A DNA stretch of 64,000 nucleotides, taken from contig CM039130.1 of the NCBI GenBank assembly GCA_022036555.1, positions 16,410,283-16,474,282 of the forward strand, given 5' to 3'. The notes beneath the pieces were generated by a model that saw only the letters and a program-made list of their open reading frames with translations, was not told where the DNA came from and searched no databases. Both the position numbers and the translations under genes were made by a program. Shown in pieces: positions 45,743 through 56,549 of this stretch; the stretch's first letter is position 1, and each line of letters opens with the position of its first letter. This DNA comes from Microstegium vimineum. Lineage: Eukaryota; Streptophyta; Magnoliopsida; Poales; Poaceae.

Positions 45743-48700
45743 TGTTGGTACTTCTTATGACTATTAAAATAAATCCGCAAGCGCACAGATTATACCATTG
45801 TAGCACTTCACCTAGGAGTATTCCAAGGTATCATAATTTATATTTTCCCAAGGGAAGGCGGTAGCTAGAATTGATAATTAGAGAGAGATCCTAAAGATCA
45901 CCTCAACTTAGTACCAACTAGTATAGGGGACTAAACAATATATGTGATAGGAAGGGTGATGAATGAACAAGCTAAGGTAAATGATAACTTAGAATAACTA
46001 GTAAGTATAGCTAGGTGGGAGGACAATGAGAGAGATAGGGACTCCTATGTAATTCACTACTACTTCAGTATACTTAGCCAATTAATTAGTCTAAACACAA
46101 TAGTTTTTCTCCTCAATACAAGTACGCTAGGCAAAAGGATAGATCAGTAGGAGGGCAAAACTCCTACCGGACCGCGCTCTCTTTCTATGGGGTCCTTAAA
46201 TTTTAAGAACTTGCCTAAGAACACGTGTTGGGATACAAAGACTAGACAAGCCTGTCACTCTCTTGCTAGCTACCATAGACAATCTGTGCAGCAAGCAGTA
46301 ACCAAGGGTAAGATGACATATAAGCACCACGCTTACAAACAACATACTACTTTAATTGTGATCTACAACCAAAGCACCCTATGACAAGCAGTGATCGTAT
46401 ATGGGAAAGGTCACAAGGATCACAGACTATTAATGTAAAGGCTAGTAATAAGCAAAAGCACACAACAATACTATAACTAGTATAGTAATGCTCAAAGTAA
46501 ATGCAAAGTAAAGTAGAGGAAAAGTAATATATTGAATAAAGTAAAGTATTACAAAGAAGGAAAGATACAAGAGCTATACCAAACTCTTCGGAAGACGACT
46601 CCGGAAATCCCGAGCACAGCTCAACTCTACTCTTACTCCCACACTAGACTAACTACTAAGATAATTCTAAGTGATTGAGCTTGTAGGCTTGTCCACCATG
46701 AGTGAAGAGGGGGGTGTGAGCCTCTATTTATAATGGGAGGTGGAGTAGGGCTACTCCATCTCCACGTCATCGATCTAGGAGGCTTCACTTCTAGTCCCTT
46801 GGATCCACCACCTCCAAACTGACTTGGAATGGAGGGTTAGGATTTCCATCATGTGTTAAATGCGTGGGGGAGTCACCAGGAGCCTCAGGGGGCCTTCGGG
46901 GTATTGGCCTACCCCCCTATGGCAGGTGGGCCCTGCCCTAGGCTTCTAGAAGGTGTCCCCACTAGTCAAGGACCAAGTGAGTGGAGGTTGCTGAAGGGTT
47001 ATGAGGTAACTACGCTAGCCGGAAAACAAAATTTTTCTAGCCCATAAATCAGGAACTAGTGCTAGTTATAGATCACGAGATTACCACTAGACGCGCAGGT
47101 GCAGCGGAAGCGACTCGATGTAGTCGTGCATGTCGTAGCAGTGTTGTGCAGTTGCGAGGTCGTTCGTCTCAACGTCTCCTTCTCGCGGTTCGTCCTTGTG
47201 CTCCAGATGCAGCACCTCCGAGGAATCCCACACGTGAAGGGAGGAAACGTTGCGCCTCCGGACTGCTAGGTCCGCAGGGAGCAGAAGGCGCGAGCGTGGG
47301 GAGGCGACGGCGGCTGCCAAAAGCCATGGACTGATCTCGCCCCGCACCCACCCCTTGCTTATATAGGCGTCCTAATGAGCTCCCACGCTGGAGGCCCATT
47401 AGTAATCCTAAACCTAGTCTAACTCGGCTCCAATCCGAATTAGGCTTCTAATCCCTTAAGCGTGTGACCCTATGGGATCACGCACACATAGACATGGCCC
47501 GAGTACTCCTATTCGACCAATAGTTGATAGCGGCCTCTAGCAAGGCGTGTCAACTCCTATGTATACACAATGATCATATCAGACGAACCACCACATATAC
47601 ATGTTATTCCCTTGCCAACGATATTTGGTTCAACTCATAGGTTAACACTTAACCCAAGCATGGCCATGCATTTCATGATCTAATCATTCAAGTGGTCCAG
47701 TGATATCTCTCTCACATTGAGAGTGGAAAATCCCTTCTCGATCGACTATGTCTCATAGTATGCTTCTCAACAAATCCGAAAGCTACCTTTATAACTACCT
47801 AGTCACGGAGTAGCGTTTGGTAGTCCCTAAGTAGGTCGTTTCACATCTTGAGCACATACAACAATCTCAGGTCTAAGGACATAACGTACATGATGTGAAT
47901 AGAGACAATCTCAGGTCAGATCTATCCAGCCCCATGTCCTACATGTGCCCACATTATTAGTTTGACATCTCTATGTCCATGACTTGTGAAACATAGTCGT
48001 CAACTAATAATGTGCTGATCTAATATTCATGTGCATTCTAGCCCGAACTCTGATCAGGGACAACTTTAGAATAACCATACAAGTAAAAGAGTTTCACAAA
48101 CAATATACATAATTGCTAATCGATACAAGTTGTCTTTAATGGATATTCATTGAACTCATAACATGTCATGGATACAAGGAAATACAATCATCTCTATGAT
48201 TACCTCTATGGCATACTCCCAATAGTTGCCCTCTTTAGGGTGTCGGCTGACACCCCCTAGGGGTCCTGGCCCCACCTCTTCCTTCTAGACTCTGGTCCCA
48301 CTTGTCATGGAGCTTGGTTGATCTTTCTGAAGTGTTTGTCTCGCCGATTCTCTCTATGTGGGCCCATGGATCCTTGTGCACTTGATCTGAAGGGTTGAAT
48401 GAAAGCACAGGTTGCATTCAAGGGTTGGAATGGTTTTGTCATGGATCATGCTGGCTTGGGTAGCTAGAAGGGTCCATATGAGTATCGGTCGATCATGTTT
48501 TGACTCCTTTGGGGCTAGGATTTCTTGTGGGAGCTCCTGGACATGTCAAGAGTCTCATGGTATGGATGTTCTAGAGTTTGGCTCAAATCACATGTCAAGA
48601 GATGTGCAAAAGGAGCTTCCAGCATTGCTGATTGGCATGAAATGTTATTCCCTGCATGACAAAGCCTTCCAAGTACATGTGGAGCTTATTAGTGGTAAAC

Positions 48701-48788
48701 ATGTTCATATAATGTTATTCTACCCTTGATCCCGAGGTTGTTGACGGTATTTTGGATATGTAAAAGTATGTCATTCTTAGCGTCAACA
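45743..48788 (-). repeat. 5' LTR of the inner Athila, with a nested solo LTR
   Basis: Ends TGTTGGTACTTC and GCGTCAACA (plus-strand view). It is collinear with 33116-34918 apart from the insertion at 46992-48224. The minus-strand TATA box is the complement of CTATTTATAA near 46723. Palindromic motifs are at about 46900 (one decayed base) and 48238. Confidence 0.9.
46992..48224 (-). repeat. Solo LTR (1233 bp), GTTGC duplication
   Basis: Plus-strand view: TGAAGGGTTATGAGG ... ATACTCCCAATA, flanked by exact GTTGC (46987-46991, 48225-48229). The empty site is seen in the sister LTR at about 34356 (AGGTTGCCCTCTTT). A minus-strand TATA box (complement of CTTATATAGG) is near 47357. The family is unassigned; a second copy starts at 51058. 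Confidence 0.9.
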
Positions 48789-49399
48789 GTCATACAATGC
48801 ATGTGCTTTTGTTGTCTCAACATGATTAGATCTATTAAATGTACTAGACATGGCTTAGCTTGTTTACTTTTATGGCTGCATGGAAACACCCCAATCCTAG
48901 TAAATGAGCTAAGTTATCGGGTTAATTGTCATTATGGCTGCATGGGAACACACCTGTGTTGATGGTTAATCTTTATCTGATATGATTAGTAGATCAGGTA
49001 GTTTGGGTCGGTAAACGTCATATGTATCTCATCCTTACTTCATATGCCAATATAATCGGCTGATTATTTACTTTATTAGTAACATACTTTGAATAGTCGT
49101 TTATGTTCTTTTATCATGCTTTACACTGCTAGGAGTTGACTTTCTAGTCAATCTCCTTTGACCATCGGCTATGTGAGAGCCGCACATTCATGGAATTGTC
49201 TAGCAACAACCGGCAGGTTCCATAATTTGACATTTCATCTCCTTGTCAATTACAGGTGAAATTGACTGCCACGTCTGAGATCGATCAACCAAAGTGGCCT
49301 AAGCCACTTAGGAGGTTTAGGAGATCAAGACCCTGCTGCTACACGGTCTCCGCATGCCTTGTGTGGTGTTGACGTCAGAGCCCATTTTTGACGTCAACA

Positions 49400-50010
49400 C
49401 ATTGGTATAAGCGTCATGTCGGGAGTAGTCAAGGAGATTGGGAAACATTATCTTCTAGCTTTTGTCTTAAGTTTTTCCCTATCAATAGAGTCGCTAAACT
49501 TTGTTTAGAAATAATAGGTTTTAAACAATTAGATAACGAATCGCTAGGTAAGGCTTGGGAACATTTTGATAGTTTTGTGAATTCAGGTCCTTGTCTTGCT
49601 TTGGCAGAATCTATACTTTTGCAACATTCCTTTTCAGGCCTTAATGAAAACACTAGAGAATATCTTAATTTCGCCGTAGGAGCAGCTTTATGCATATTAC
49701 TGCAACACATGCTAAAACCATTCCTATGGATATCTTAAATGATCTTCCTGATGAAAAAGAAGAGTTGATAGAAGTAGAAACTCAGCTAGCTAAATCTGAT
49801 TGTTTGTGTGAATCTTTTCAACCTTTAGCTAGTATAGAGCCTGAACTATCTGAAAAAGAAGAGGAGATAACTCCACTTCCTAATTTTATGCTTGATTTTG
49901 AGGATGAACTATTTGGTGATTATGGAAACACCATAAACTATCAAGTAATTATGAAACCTTCATGATATAATTCTAAAGATTTAAATCCTATTCATCGTGA
50001 TGGGGTAAAG
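49400..50010 (+). pseudogene. Outer Athila gag, C-terminal part
   Basis: It continues the frame cut at 30179: HWYKRHVGSSQGDWETL, FCLKFFPINRV, NESLGKAWEHFDSFVNSGP and LLQHSFSGLNENTREYLN. A frameshift near 49690 leads to an acidic linker (LNDLPDEKEELIEVETQLAK, ELSEKEEEITPLPNFMLDFEDELFGDYG). A TGA lies near 49965. No CCHC knuckle is seen. Confidence 0.8.
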
Positions 50011-51057
50011 TTGTTTAAAGAGACAACAAAAGAGTTAATCTTTGTTTTGAGTAATGAGTGGTTAGAAGAATCAGAACATTCATATGATCCTATTCATTTA
50101 GATTCTCCTTCTATTACTCTTAAATGTCAAATTGATAAACACCCTTTTGATGCTCTCTATAATCCTGTTGTGAGTGTTAATATCATGTCTGCCATGTTTG
50201 CAAAAATATTTTTGAAAGACATGCCATTAATTCCTACAACTAAAATGTTGAAAAGTGTTTCGGGCCACATTATTCCTAGTTCAGGAGTAATATGTGCCTT
50301 TTCTATTTATATTAATGGAGTTCAAGTCCCATTAAATTTCTACACCTTTGATGTTTGGGAATTTGACGTGTTGATAGGCTTACCAATAGGGAGACTTATT
50401 CAAGAAGGCCAAATAGGAAAATTAGATATTAGATTAGGAAAAAGTTTTAAGCTCTCCATACCTATATTTCATTCTTTAAAAACCAAGGAAGAGTTGTTTG
50501 TTTTTCCATATCCAATAGAGGAAGTTAAAGCTATATATTTTGAATAATTAATTGAACTAGACTTAGATGATGATGCCCAGTTCTTCGTTTATGAAGAGGA
50601 TGAGGATCCCATTGATCCTAAACCTCTCGATGAATCACTAGAGCCACCTAAGCCCTCTATTGAATTAAACCTTTGCCTGCTAGTCTTAAATATGTTTTTC
50701 TAAATAAAATGATCAGGATTCTCCAGTGATCATAAGTGATAAACTCTCTCAAGAAGAATCCTTGTGCCTAATAACTATTTTAGAAAAGCATCGTGCTGCT
50801 TCTGGTTATTCACTCCATGACCTTAAAGGCATTAGCCCTATTCTTTGCACCCATCACATCCCAACTGATCTAGAAATTGCTCCATCTAGAGAGCCCCAAT
50901 GTAAGCTTAATAATGCGATAAGGGAGGTTGTTAAGAAAGAGGTTTTAAAACTATTGCATGCTAGGATCATTTATCCAGTGCCACACAGTGAGTGGGTAAG
51001 TCTGGTTCAAGTTGTTCCTAAGAAAGGTGGTATGACTGTTGTTAAAAATGAAAGAAA
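50011..51057 (+). pseudogene. Outer Athila protease and start of RT
   Basis: The protease region (50011-50547) keeps SPSITLKCQIDKHPFDAL, VSVNIMS and WEFDVLIGLPIGRL, but the active-site Asp-Xaa-Gly is replaced (LYNPVVSVN). A TAA and a poorly conserved linker follow. The RT start (50726-51057) reads HDLKGISPILCTHHIP, VVKKEVLKLLHARIIYPV and WVSLVQVVPKKGG. It is cut at about 51057 by an LTR, before the palm domain. Confidence 0.8.
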
Positions 51058-51826
51058 TGAATCGAAGGAATACGAGGTTGCTACGCTAGCCGGAAAACAA
51101 AACTTTTCGACCTCATAAGCCAGGATCTACTGCTAGTTATGGGTTACGGGATTACCACTAGACGCGCAGGTGCAGCGGAAGACGACTTGATGTAGTCGTG
51201 CGCGTCGCAGCAGGCAGTGCAGTTGCGTGGTCGTCCGTCTCAACATCCCCTTCACGCGGTTCGTCCTTGTGCTCCAGATGCAGCACCTCCGAGGAATCCC
51301 ACACGTACAGGGAGGAAGCGTTGCGCCTCCGAACTGCTAGGTCCGCGAGGAGCAAAAGGCGCGAGCGTGGGGAGGCGACGGCGGCTGCCAAAAGGCGTGG
51401 ATCAATATCGCCCCGCGCCCACACCTTGCTTATATAGGCGTCCTGACGAGCTCCCACGTTGGAGGCCCATTAGTAACCCTAAACCTAGTCTAATTCGGGT
51501 CCAACCCGAATTAGGCTTCCAGCCCTTTAAGCGTGTGACCCTATGGGCTCACGCATACATAGACATGGCCCAAGTACTCTTACTCGACCAATAGTTGATA
51601 GCGGCCTCTAGCAAGGTGTGTCAACTCCTATGCATACGCTATGATCATATCAGACGAACCACTATGACCATGTACAAGTTATTCCCTTTGCCACTCGATA
51701 TATGGTTCAACTTGTAGGTTAACACTTAACCCAAGCACGGCCATGCATTTGTTGATCCAATCACATGAGTGATCCAGTGATATCTCTCTCATGAAGAGAG
51801 GGGCAAATTCCATCTTGATTGTCTAT
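51058..51826 (-). repeat. Second copy of the 46992-type LTR, cut by a gap
   Basis: It starts TGAATCGAAGG and shares with 46992-47770, in the same orientation, the blocks CTACGCTAGCCGG, ACTAGACGCGCAGGTGCAGC and TTATATAGGCGTCCT. It ends at the gap. It may be a solo LTR or one end of a full element. Confidence 0.75.
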
Positions 51827-51926
51827 NNNNNNNNNNNNNNNNNNNNNNNNNNNNNNNNNNNNNNNNNNNNNNNNNNNNNNNNNNNNNNNNNNNNNNNNNN
51901 NNNNNNNNNNNNNNNNNNNNNNNNNN
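51827..51926. other. Assembly gap (100 N)
   Basis: Exactly 100 N. It hides the end of the 51058 LTR and the whole 3' LTR of Tat-D. Confidence 0.95.
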
Positions 51927-51982
51927 CCGCCGCCCAGAAAATCCAAGCCCTAACTGGTTATTGGATCTACTTCAACTCTCCA

Positions 51983-54972
51983 ATGGCGACCCAGGATGAA
52001 ATCCCAGAGGTAAGCTTCATTCGCCTCAACGCATTCGGCAATTCTCAATTGATCTCTTACTATTCCCCTGATTCATTCATTTTTTCCCGATTCCGTTATT
52101 CTTTGAAGGAATACAAGAACCATATTCTGATCCCTTATGCTACACACCTCAATTCCTACCTCCTCGGTCCAATGGGAAATCCCGACCCAACCGAGATCAT
52201 TGAGAAGGAAACTCCAAGAATCCCTTTCAAGTCTGGAGTCACCCCGCCAAACCAATGACCAAACACTTTCAAGACTTGGTCGTTTCCCCCAATTGCTGGA
52301 TGGCGGAACTGGTATAGAAGGATGCTGGAAAAAAGCTGCAGCCATTGGGATGTTCAGGACATCAACCATTGCCTGGAATTATCCCTGTCAGAGACGCCTA
52401 GAAATGAACCCCTCCTGATAGCAGCTGCTCATTTCTGGTCTGATGTCGTCAACGCCTTTGTCTTTGGCCATGGTATGATGACCCCTACCTTGGCTGATGT
52501 CTTCATGATGATTGGCCTGAATGTATCACAACCAGTATACCCTTACAAGTATAAAAGCAAAAGCAACCAGAAGCGTCTGGTGTCGTTTCTGACAAGGAAT
52601 GCAGGGCCTTCATGAACATGTGGCTATGCAGGTTCATTTTCTGCGGAAAATCCAATGAACCAACCTTAAATCACATGATGATGACTGATGATCTAGTTGC
52701 AGGCACATTAATCCCTTTGGGCAAATACCTCCTAGGATCTGTCTATCATATAATGCATCAGGTCACTGCTTAGATGCACCATGGTAAGGATATTTCTTGT
52801 GTGAGTGGTCCTTGGTGGTTCATCCAGATGTGGTTGCAACTCTATATGCACCAAACAATGCCTGTGTCCCTCCAAAATTTGAGTTTCCCTTCAGTTAATT
52901 ATGCTGAAGGCAGTGCAGCAAAGGTCAAGAACTGCCAGACTTATGGAGAAGCAGCTTCTTCTATCAGCATTGACATGGATATTGGTCATCTTTTCAAGCT
53001 ATTCTTCAAAGGTTTTAGCAATGTGCTTTGGCTTCCTTATAGAGAAAATGACAATCTGACCCTGCCTTGCAAATTTAGCATTGAGTCTGACTGTTCTGAC
53101 AAGGTAGCTATAGAGATTTTCAACTCTTTTATCAAACCTTGCATTTTGCCAGTCAAATTTCATCATGGGAGGTTAGTACAATCTTCCTATGAATTCTACT
53201 ATCCAAATATGGCATCCAGGCAACTAGGATGTCGACAGTTGCCCCCAAGACCCTTCTTCTCCAGAACCATAAAGTACAGGGAGCTGATCACAAGTGAAAT
53301 AGAAGCTAAGAAAGTTTTTGAGCTTGGATGGGACCTGCCAACATATGAACCTTCTCCATTTGGGATAGTGGATGCTGCTCACCCCTCCTTTGCTTCCTGG
53401 TGGCAAGAATGGCACAATCACATCTTCAATACACCAGTACACTCTCTATGCCAGGATTTGCAACCCCAATTCGCTTCTGATAGCGAGGTAACCTTATTGT
53501 ATTTACTACCTTCTCCTTCAAATCCACTTCTTACCTTAACATTTAGTCATTCTCAGGATTTTGAGCCCACTCCTATCACCAAAGTGGTCCAATATTTCAT
53601 AGCTGGGCCTAACCTTGCTCTGGGTTTTACTGCCCCAAATCTGGCAAGCTTCATGAAGACCCCTGCAATCTTAGCCACTGCAGCCTCAGGAGGAGAAGGC
53701 AAGAGGAAAGCACTCGAGAATGTCCATGTTTTCAGAAGGGTAAGATCCAAGATAGTCAAGCGGTCTCCCAAGGTATGAATGTTTATTCAGCAATAAATCT
53801 CATATGACAACAAATCTGATCACCCTTACATCAAATCACTTCTACTATAGCCGCATGTCGAGATCCCAGGAACAAGTAATGTCCCAACGACCATGGACAT
53901 TCCTCCTCAAGCTCCTGCCAAAAAAGTAGAAGCCCAAGACACTGAAGATGCAGGAACCTATGAAGCTGAAAGTACAGACGCCCAGGAAGCTGCCGAACAC
54001 ATTGGTAACATCATTCGGCTAATCATTTCTTTCTCTTTGTATAATATCTACTTCCTGCTCTTATATTTCATCATTTGCATCATTGGAAAATAGATAAAAT
54101 CATAAAAGACTTAGCAGAAGATTCTTCCTCTGGTCCAGTCCCAGGTTCACCTTCTCTGAACATTCAGTCAAGCCCCCCAATCAGAGCAGGATACCACTAT
54201 TCTCAATGACCAACCAACACAACAGGTAGTACTTTGCCTCAAACCATTCTTTCAGTATACTTATCAGTCGGCTAATACTTCTCTCTTTTTCAAGAAAATC
54301 ACCAAGCCGACCACTAGCTACTCTTTTACTGTCGAAGATTATATTAGCGAGAAAGGTGAAGAGGCTACTTCTCAGCAATCCCTATCAGTGGAGAATCGAG
54401 CTTGGCTGAAAGACATAGCCAATCTGCTGAATAAGGACATCAACATCCTGGTTCAAGATTCAGATCAGATAAAAGATCTTCTCGAGCTTATTAACCAAGA
54501 TCTCCCTCTTGGTCTCAAGACTTCTTTAGAATCTGCAGCCCATCTTGATGACCATTTTGCCATAGTAAAAAGAGCTAATAAAAACATGGCCTCCAAAGTT
54601 GTTTTGCAGAACAACAGGTCTCTGAAGAAACAAGAAGCCAAAGTTTTGCATTCCCAAATTCAAGCTGCTAAAAATTCACTAGCTACTTTGGAGCCTGAAT
54701 TGAAAGTTATAGAAGATGAAAAGTCCAAGCTTGAGGCTCAATTAACCAAACTAAATGCCAGAATTCAGTCTCACACAGCCAAGATAGCAGATTTGCCAAC
54801 CTCCATAAAGGAAACTTCATCAAGGATATCGTCTGTCCTAAAAGAAGACCAACAGCTCAAGACAAGATTGTCCAATATTCAGAGCTCCGAGGATGAAGAC
54901 CAGAAGGTGTTGAATACTGTTAGTCGAATCAAAGCTGACGCTTTGTATGCTATCAAACAGCTTCTGAGCTAG
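51983..54972 (+). pseudogene. Antisense PMD gene of Tat-D, six exons
   Basis: Exons inferred from GT-AG joints and frame: 51983-52009 (MATQDEIPE), 52109-53487, 53557-53772, 53851-54004, 54094-54225 and 54295-54972; introns are 99, 69, 78, 89 and 69 bp. Exon 2 has the PMD domain (GPMGNPDP, GWRNWY, HFWSDVVNAFVFGHGMMTPTLADV, GPWWFIQMWLQ, SYEFYYP, FASWWQEW). The last exon is a long coiled coil ending ALYAIKQLLS. Breaks: TGA at 52256, a frameshift near 52610, TAG at 52771 and a one-base change in a C run near 54175. The first intron sits at the same codon as in Tat-A. The promoter lies in the gap. Confidence 0.85.
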
Positions 54973-55285
54973 CAAACACATGGCTTTGTAACATTTTAAC
55001 TATGATGTATTCCGTTTTTGAACAATCAAATATTCTTATCTCTATATACCTCTGTTTGCATGACAATGTAATCAGCTTTTATCCTCCTGATTTAGAACAT
55101 AGCCGATTACATTTTAGCTTCCCGATCAGAGATATAGCTGACTGTTCCCATCTTGCTGATTCAGGAATTAGTCGAGCGACCCTCGATTTATCCGAGCCTG
55201 GCCCAGTCCACCAACGGCCCATCTGAAAAGGGAAACCCTAACTCTCCGTTTGGTATTCTCATCCCATACTCCGAACCGCTCGGCC

Positions 55286-55294
55286 TATAAATAA
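55286..55294 (+). promoter_or_regulatory. TATA box of the second antisense gene
   Basis: TATAAATAA lies 122 bp upstream of the ATG at 55408, followed by a CT-rich leader (CTCCGCTTCCTCCTCTTCTC). This is a typical plant core-promoter layout and is independent of the LTR. Confidence 0.6.
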
Positions 55295-55407
55295 ACCCTT
55301 CCTTCTCGGCTTTCATTAAGCGCTCCAGTCAAGCATTCTCACCTCCGCTTCCTCCTCTTCTCTTGCTCAAAACCAATCCAGAAGGAACCCTAATCTGCAC
55401 AGTAGCA

Positions 55408-56286
55408 ATGGCAGGAGGCGACAATCGCGGCAAGCGCCCTGCTGAAGGAGAAGCCGAAGGAAGCCAAGCATGGCGTAACCGGCAGCGCGGGTGAGAATCA
55501 GCTCCTTGCCCCCTTGCATCCCTGTTCATTGCTCATCTTTCTAGCCCTGATCCTTGTTCTTACTCATCAGGATAAGGGTCATTTCTTGTAGTTACAGCAT
55601 CCCTTTCCCTTCGGCGACAGCAGCTGAGCCCGGGACTCCATCGTCCGGCTCCTCTGATTCAAGCTCCTACCACTCCAACCCTTGGGATTTGGAGTCAGGT
55701 GCCATGGACGCTCCCTACACCCACGCGGAGGCGGTTGCCTTCAGCAGCGAAAGGGATGATGCTCGAGGAGAGTTGGAGAAGATTTCCAAGCAATATGGCA
55801 TCGACCAACTCGAGTGGGAGAACCAGCGGAAGCAGTTCTGCAATGCCATCACCAGTCAGTGCAAACAAATCCATTTCATTTCTTCCCTTTCTTCTGATTC
55901 ATCTATTCATCCAATTGGTGTTCCATCTTTTCAGCGCTTTCTGCAGAGGTCGAACGCATGAAGATTGCCGCGAACAAGATCGCTGACAAGGTGAAAAGGT
56001 GAACGCCCGGGGAGAAACTACCGAGGCACGCCTTGATGATGCGGACGGTCATATAGATCAGGCCGTCATCCAAGGTGTGCACCACGGCGTAGCCCTAGGG
56101 TTGGCGGCAATGTCCACCCAGAGTAATGAAGACTTCTCCATCATGCCAGTTGGCTTCCGTGGTAGCAGGCCTGCGAAAGATGTTGAGGACATTGACGATC
56201 TTCTGGAGAGCTATGAGGATCATGCAACTGTCCTCGCCCAAGCCACCAATGCTCAGTCTGTACTCAACAGATTGTTTGATGAGTAG
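55408..56286 (+). pseudogene. Second antisense gene of Tat-D, unknown function, with introns
   Basis: Exon 1 (55408-55490) encodes MAGGDNRGKRPAEGEAEGSQ. The intron ends at 55570 or 55591 (both keep the frame). Exon 2 (to about 55854) is Ser-rich then helical (AEAVAFSSERDDARGELEKI). Exon 3 (from 55935) reads VERMKIAANKIADKV. A one- or two-base change near 55997 breaks the frame before ARGETTEARLDDADGHIDQAV, GVALGLAAMS and DDLLESYEDHATVLAQATN; the stop is at 56284. The protein would be acidic, mostly helical and without recognised catalytic motifs. Tat elements are reported with more than one antisense frame; which class this belongs to is not clear. It ends 264 bp before the integrase stop and is convergent with it. 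Confidence 0.6.
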
Positions 56287-56549
56287 TTTGTACTTAGGAA
56301 TCATGTAAAAACCACTTGTCTTATAAAATATTATCTATGATTTCCACCTGTTTTTCCTTCATGAATCTTTCTGATAAATCTGAGGAATGTTGCCTGAATC
56401 TGTATGACATTGCTTTGACTGTGTTTAAATTTTTTGCTCTAAAGGAGACACATACCGTGTCGGCTGTTCTCTAAATTCTTAGAGTATTTTTCGGCTAAAG
56501 GTGATGCTCATACATCGGCTATTTCGTGCACAGAACTCCTTAAATTTAC

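Larger units (their letters stand above)
33116..48788 (-). mobile_element. Inner Athila element, complete ends, minus strand
   Basis: The LTRs are at 33116-34918 (3') and 45743-48788 (5', 1808 bp without its insert). GTCAT flanks both ends (33111-33115, 48789-48793), an exact 5-bp duplication. Minus-strand order: 5' LTR, primer site, gag, (pol missing), env-like frame, polypurine tract, 3' LTR. The whole pol region is absent; its place is taken by a truncated Tekay-like element. It inserted into the Tat-type solo LTR. Confidence 0.9.
30180..49399 (+). repeat. Tat-type solo LTR carrying the nested insertions
   Basis: It starts TGTTGACACC (30180) and ends GACGTCAACA (49399). The flanks CATTA (30175-30179) and CATTG (49400-49404) are a target duplication with one mismatch inside Athila gag. 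After removing the inserts at 30603-32533 and 33116-48788 with their duplications, about 1.6 kb remains in three pieces: 30180-30602, 32539-33115 and 48794-49399. No gag or pol of this element is present, so it is a solo LTR. A TATA box (TATAAATAG) is at 30425-30433. Confidence 0.85.
29682..51057 (+). mobile_element. Outer Athila element, split by a 19 kb nest
   Basis: The LTR end and primer site (29682-29791) and N-terminal gag (to 30179) lie left of the nest. C-terminal gag, protease and the start of RT lie right of it (49400-51057). The split falls inside one codon neighbourhood of gag: GKAKH on the left, HWYKR on the right, with CATTA/CATTG duplicated at the break. It is truncated on the right by another LTR at 51058. 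This is the oldest layer of the 29.7-51 kb nest. Confidence 0.85.
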
